This document shows, piece after piece, positions 32,917-33,621 of a DNA stretch of 33,621 bases. The stretch is from NCBI GenBank assembly GCA_945903465.1, contig CAMDOF010000074.1, positions 1-33,621 on the forward strand. Direction: 5' to 3'. The first letter of the stretch is position 1; each line of letters opens with the position of its first letter. This stretch comes from Opitutus sp. GAS368. Lineage in GTDB: Bacteria > Verrucomicrobiota > Verrucomicrobiia > Opitutales > Opitutaceae. The notes below the pieces were generated by a model. It saw only the letters and a program-made list of their open reading frames with translations, did not search any database and was not told the origin of the DNA. A program made the position numbers and the translations under genes.

Positions 32917-33246
32917 AATGTACGCCCGTGAAAATCGAGGTCAGCTGGTTTTCCTGAGTTTTCCCCGCTGCCGTTTTATTAAATACCAAGGTTTTTCCGG
33001 CGAAATCACCACCAGCCAAGTTCGATGAAACCGCGGCGGGCCCGGTGTTCGCGCTCGAACCGCTGACCTCAGCGCTAGATCGCCACAAACCATCGTCGAT
33101 GAACTGACCGTGGCGGTGGCAACCCCAGCAAAGACCGGCGGTTTTAAAATCACCAGTGACCGGCCATCGCAAGCGACGTTTCGATAGGAAGAAAACATCT
33201 TTTTTGAAGGTCTCAAAAGATCCATCCCTAATGGACACAACCCTGT
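32917..33246. other. Lower-GC intergenic stretch with a possible CxxCH-bearing gene remnant
   Basis: This region is clearly less GC-rich than the rest of the window, mainly at about 33170-33240. A 116-codon frame on the minus strand (32909-33259) contains a heme-like motif CWGCH followed by RHGQFIDDGLWRSS, but I do not recognise a family for it and it overlaps the end of the DUF1501 gene. It may be a decayed cytochrome fragment, a mobile-element remnant or chance. A small dyad TCCAT/ATGGA lies at about 33221-33235. Confidence 0.3.
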
Positions 33247-33621
33247 TCAAACCGCCCATTTTTGGCGGTTTTCATCCCGCCCGCCCTCCAACTGCGGCCA
33301 GATGAGTTCGGGGGGACACGTGCCAGTCGCGGTCTCGATTTTTTCACGAACGACGTCGGGGATGCCGTCGAGCCGATCGACGGCTGTATTGAGATCGGCG
33401 TAGGTTTGGGTGAGCGCTGCCTCCAGCTGGCATTCGCGCTCAAGCACGGCGTTGGGGAGGTGGAGAGGGCGCGGGCCTCATGAGTGGTCGCAGGCTGGAT
33501 CACCCAACAGCGATCAAATCGGGTGCCGATTTCGTTGCCGGAATCCCAGGCTGATTTGAGGTCGGGCAGCGTCTCGGCCATCGTGCCGACGTGTTTGCGT
33601 TCGGCGGCTGTGGCCTCGGGA
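33247..33621 (-). pseudogene. 3' end of a gene leaving the window, possibly an N6-DNA methyltransferase, with an apparent frameshift
   Basis: Reading inward from the window end on the minus strand, one frame is open from 33621 to about 33475 (KHVGTMAETLPDLKSAWDSG, then RFDRCWVIQPATTHEARA). A second frame, shifted by one base, then continues to the stop at 33247 (NAVLERECQLEAALTQTYAD, then LNTAVDRLDGIPDVVREKIE, then CPPELIWPQLEGG). The second frame is closed upstream by stops, and the first becomes Ser/Pro-rich nonsense after the switch, so one protein with a frameshift near the C-rich run at about 33470-33485 is the simplest reading. LNTAVDRLDGIPDVV resembles the C-terminal end of Eco57I/PglX-type methyltransferases (LN..VYRLYGI), but too little is present for a firm call. 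The shift could be real decay or a sequencing error. Confidence 0.35.
33249..33271. terminator. Weak hairpin terminator at the convergent gene end
   Basis: AAACCGCC (33249-33256) pairs with GGCGGTTT (33264-33271) around a 7-nt T-rich loop, with only four T residues at the right side. It overlaps the stop codon of the partial minus-strand gene and lies about 330 bp beyond the DUF1501 stop. It could end transcripts from the left. Confidence 0.45.

Noticed and set aside
33144..33153. Second copy of the TTTTAAAATCACC motif seen in the garR upstream region
   Set aside because: Only a short AT core is shared, the flanks differ, and the site is not upstream of a credible gene; chance similarity is the simplest explanation.

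Overview
The window looks like a chromosomal segment of a GC-rich Verrucomicrobium, most likely an Opitutaceae-type organism. I infer this from the combination of two PSCyt1/DUF1549/DUF1553 plus DUF1501 gene pairs (a Planctomycetes/Verrucomicrobia hallmark), a TonB receptor of the type expanded in Opitutaceae, a PEP-CTERM protein, a DUF3300 protein, and start codons that almost never have a Shine-Dalgarno sequence. No rRNA, tRNA, CRISPR-Cas locus or intact insertion sequence was recognised.

Layout. 1-303: intergenic, with a paired REP-like palindrome. 304-4880 (minus): cytochrome-type PSD1 protein followed by a DUF1501 protein. 5160-7985 (plus): a large one-piece protein with a sigma-70 region-4-like helix-turn-helix, an anti-sigma-like segment, a membrane helix, a proline-rich linker and a YfbK-type von Willebrand A domain. 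7986-8783: no gene, but dense structure: a hairpin, an array of seven GC-rich repeats at a period of about 57-68 bp, and a three-way-junction fold. 8784-16303 (plus): ribulokinase, zinc polyol-type dehydrogenase, TonB-dependent receptor and PEP-CTERM protein. 16470-20390 (minus): a sugar-acid catabolic cluster read as GarR-type reductase, GarL-type aldolase, glucarate-dehydratase-type enolase and a short-chain dehydrogenase. 20660-21502: Tat-exported NIPSNAP protein with a strong terminator. 21665-23281: DUF3300 protein. 23472-26135: Ski2-like DUF3516 helicase. 26382-27200 (minus): ThuA-like protein. 27443-28789: Ffh. 28944-32916: second PSD1/DUF1501 pair. 32917-33621: lower-GC stretch and the 3' end of a gene leaving the window, possibly a DNA methyltransferase with a frameshift.

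How the genes fit together. The minus cluster at 16-20 kb forms a recognisable D-glucarate/galactarate route: dehydration to 5-keto-4-deoxyglucarate, retro-aldol cleavage to pyruvate and tartronate semialdehyde, and reduction to glycerate; the fourth gene may feed a sugar acid or related alcohol into it. The ribulokinase and dehydrogenase could take a pentitol to a phosphorylated ketopentose, with the TonB receptor as a possible uptake port. Together these suggest a plant- or algal-polysaccharide degrader.

The most unusual object is the repeat array at 8128-8600. One of its spacers (8346-8381) matches 35 of 36 bases of the coding sequence of the DUF3300 gene 13.6 kb away (21954-21989), starting exactly at the repeat boundary. 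I know of no described element that explains this.
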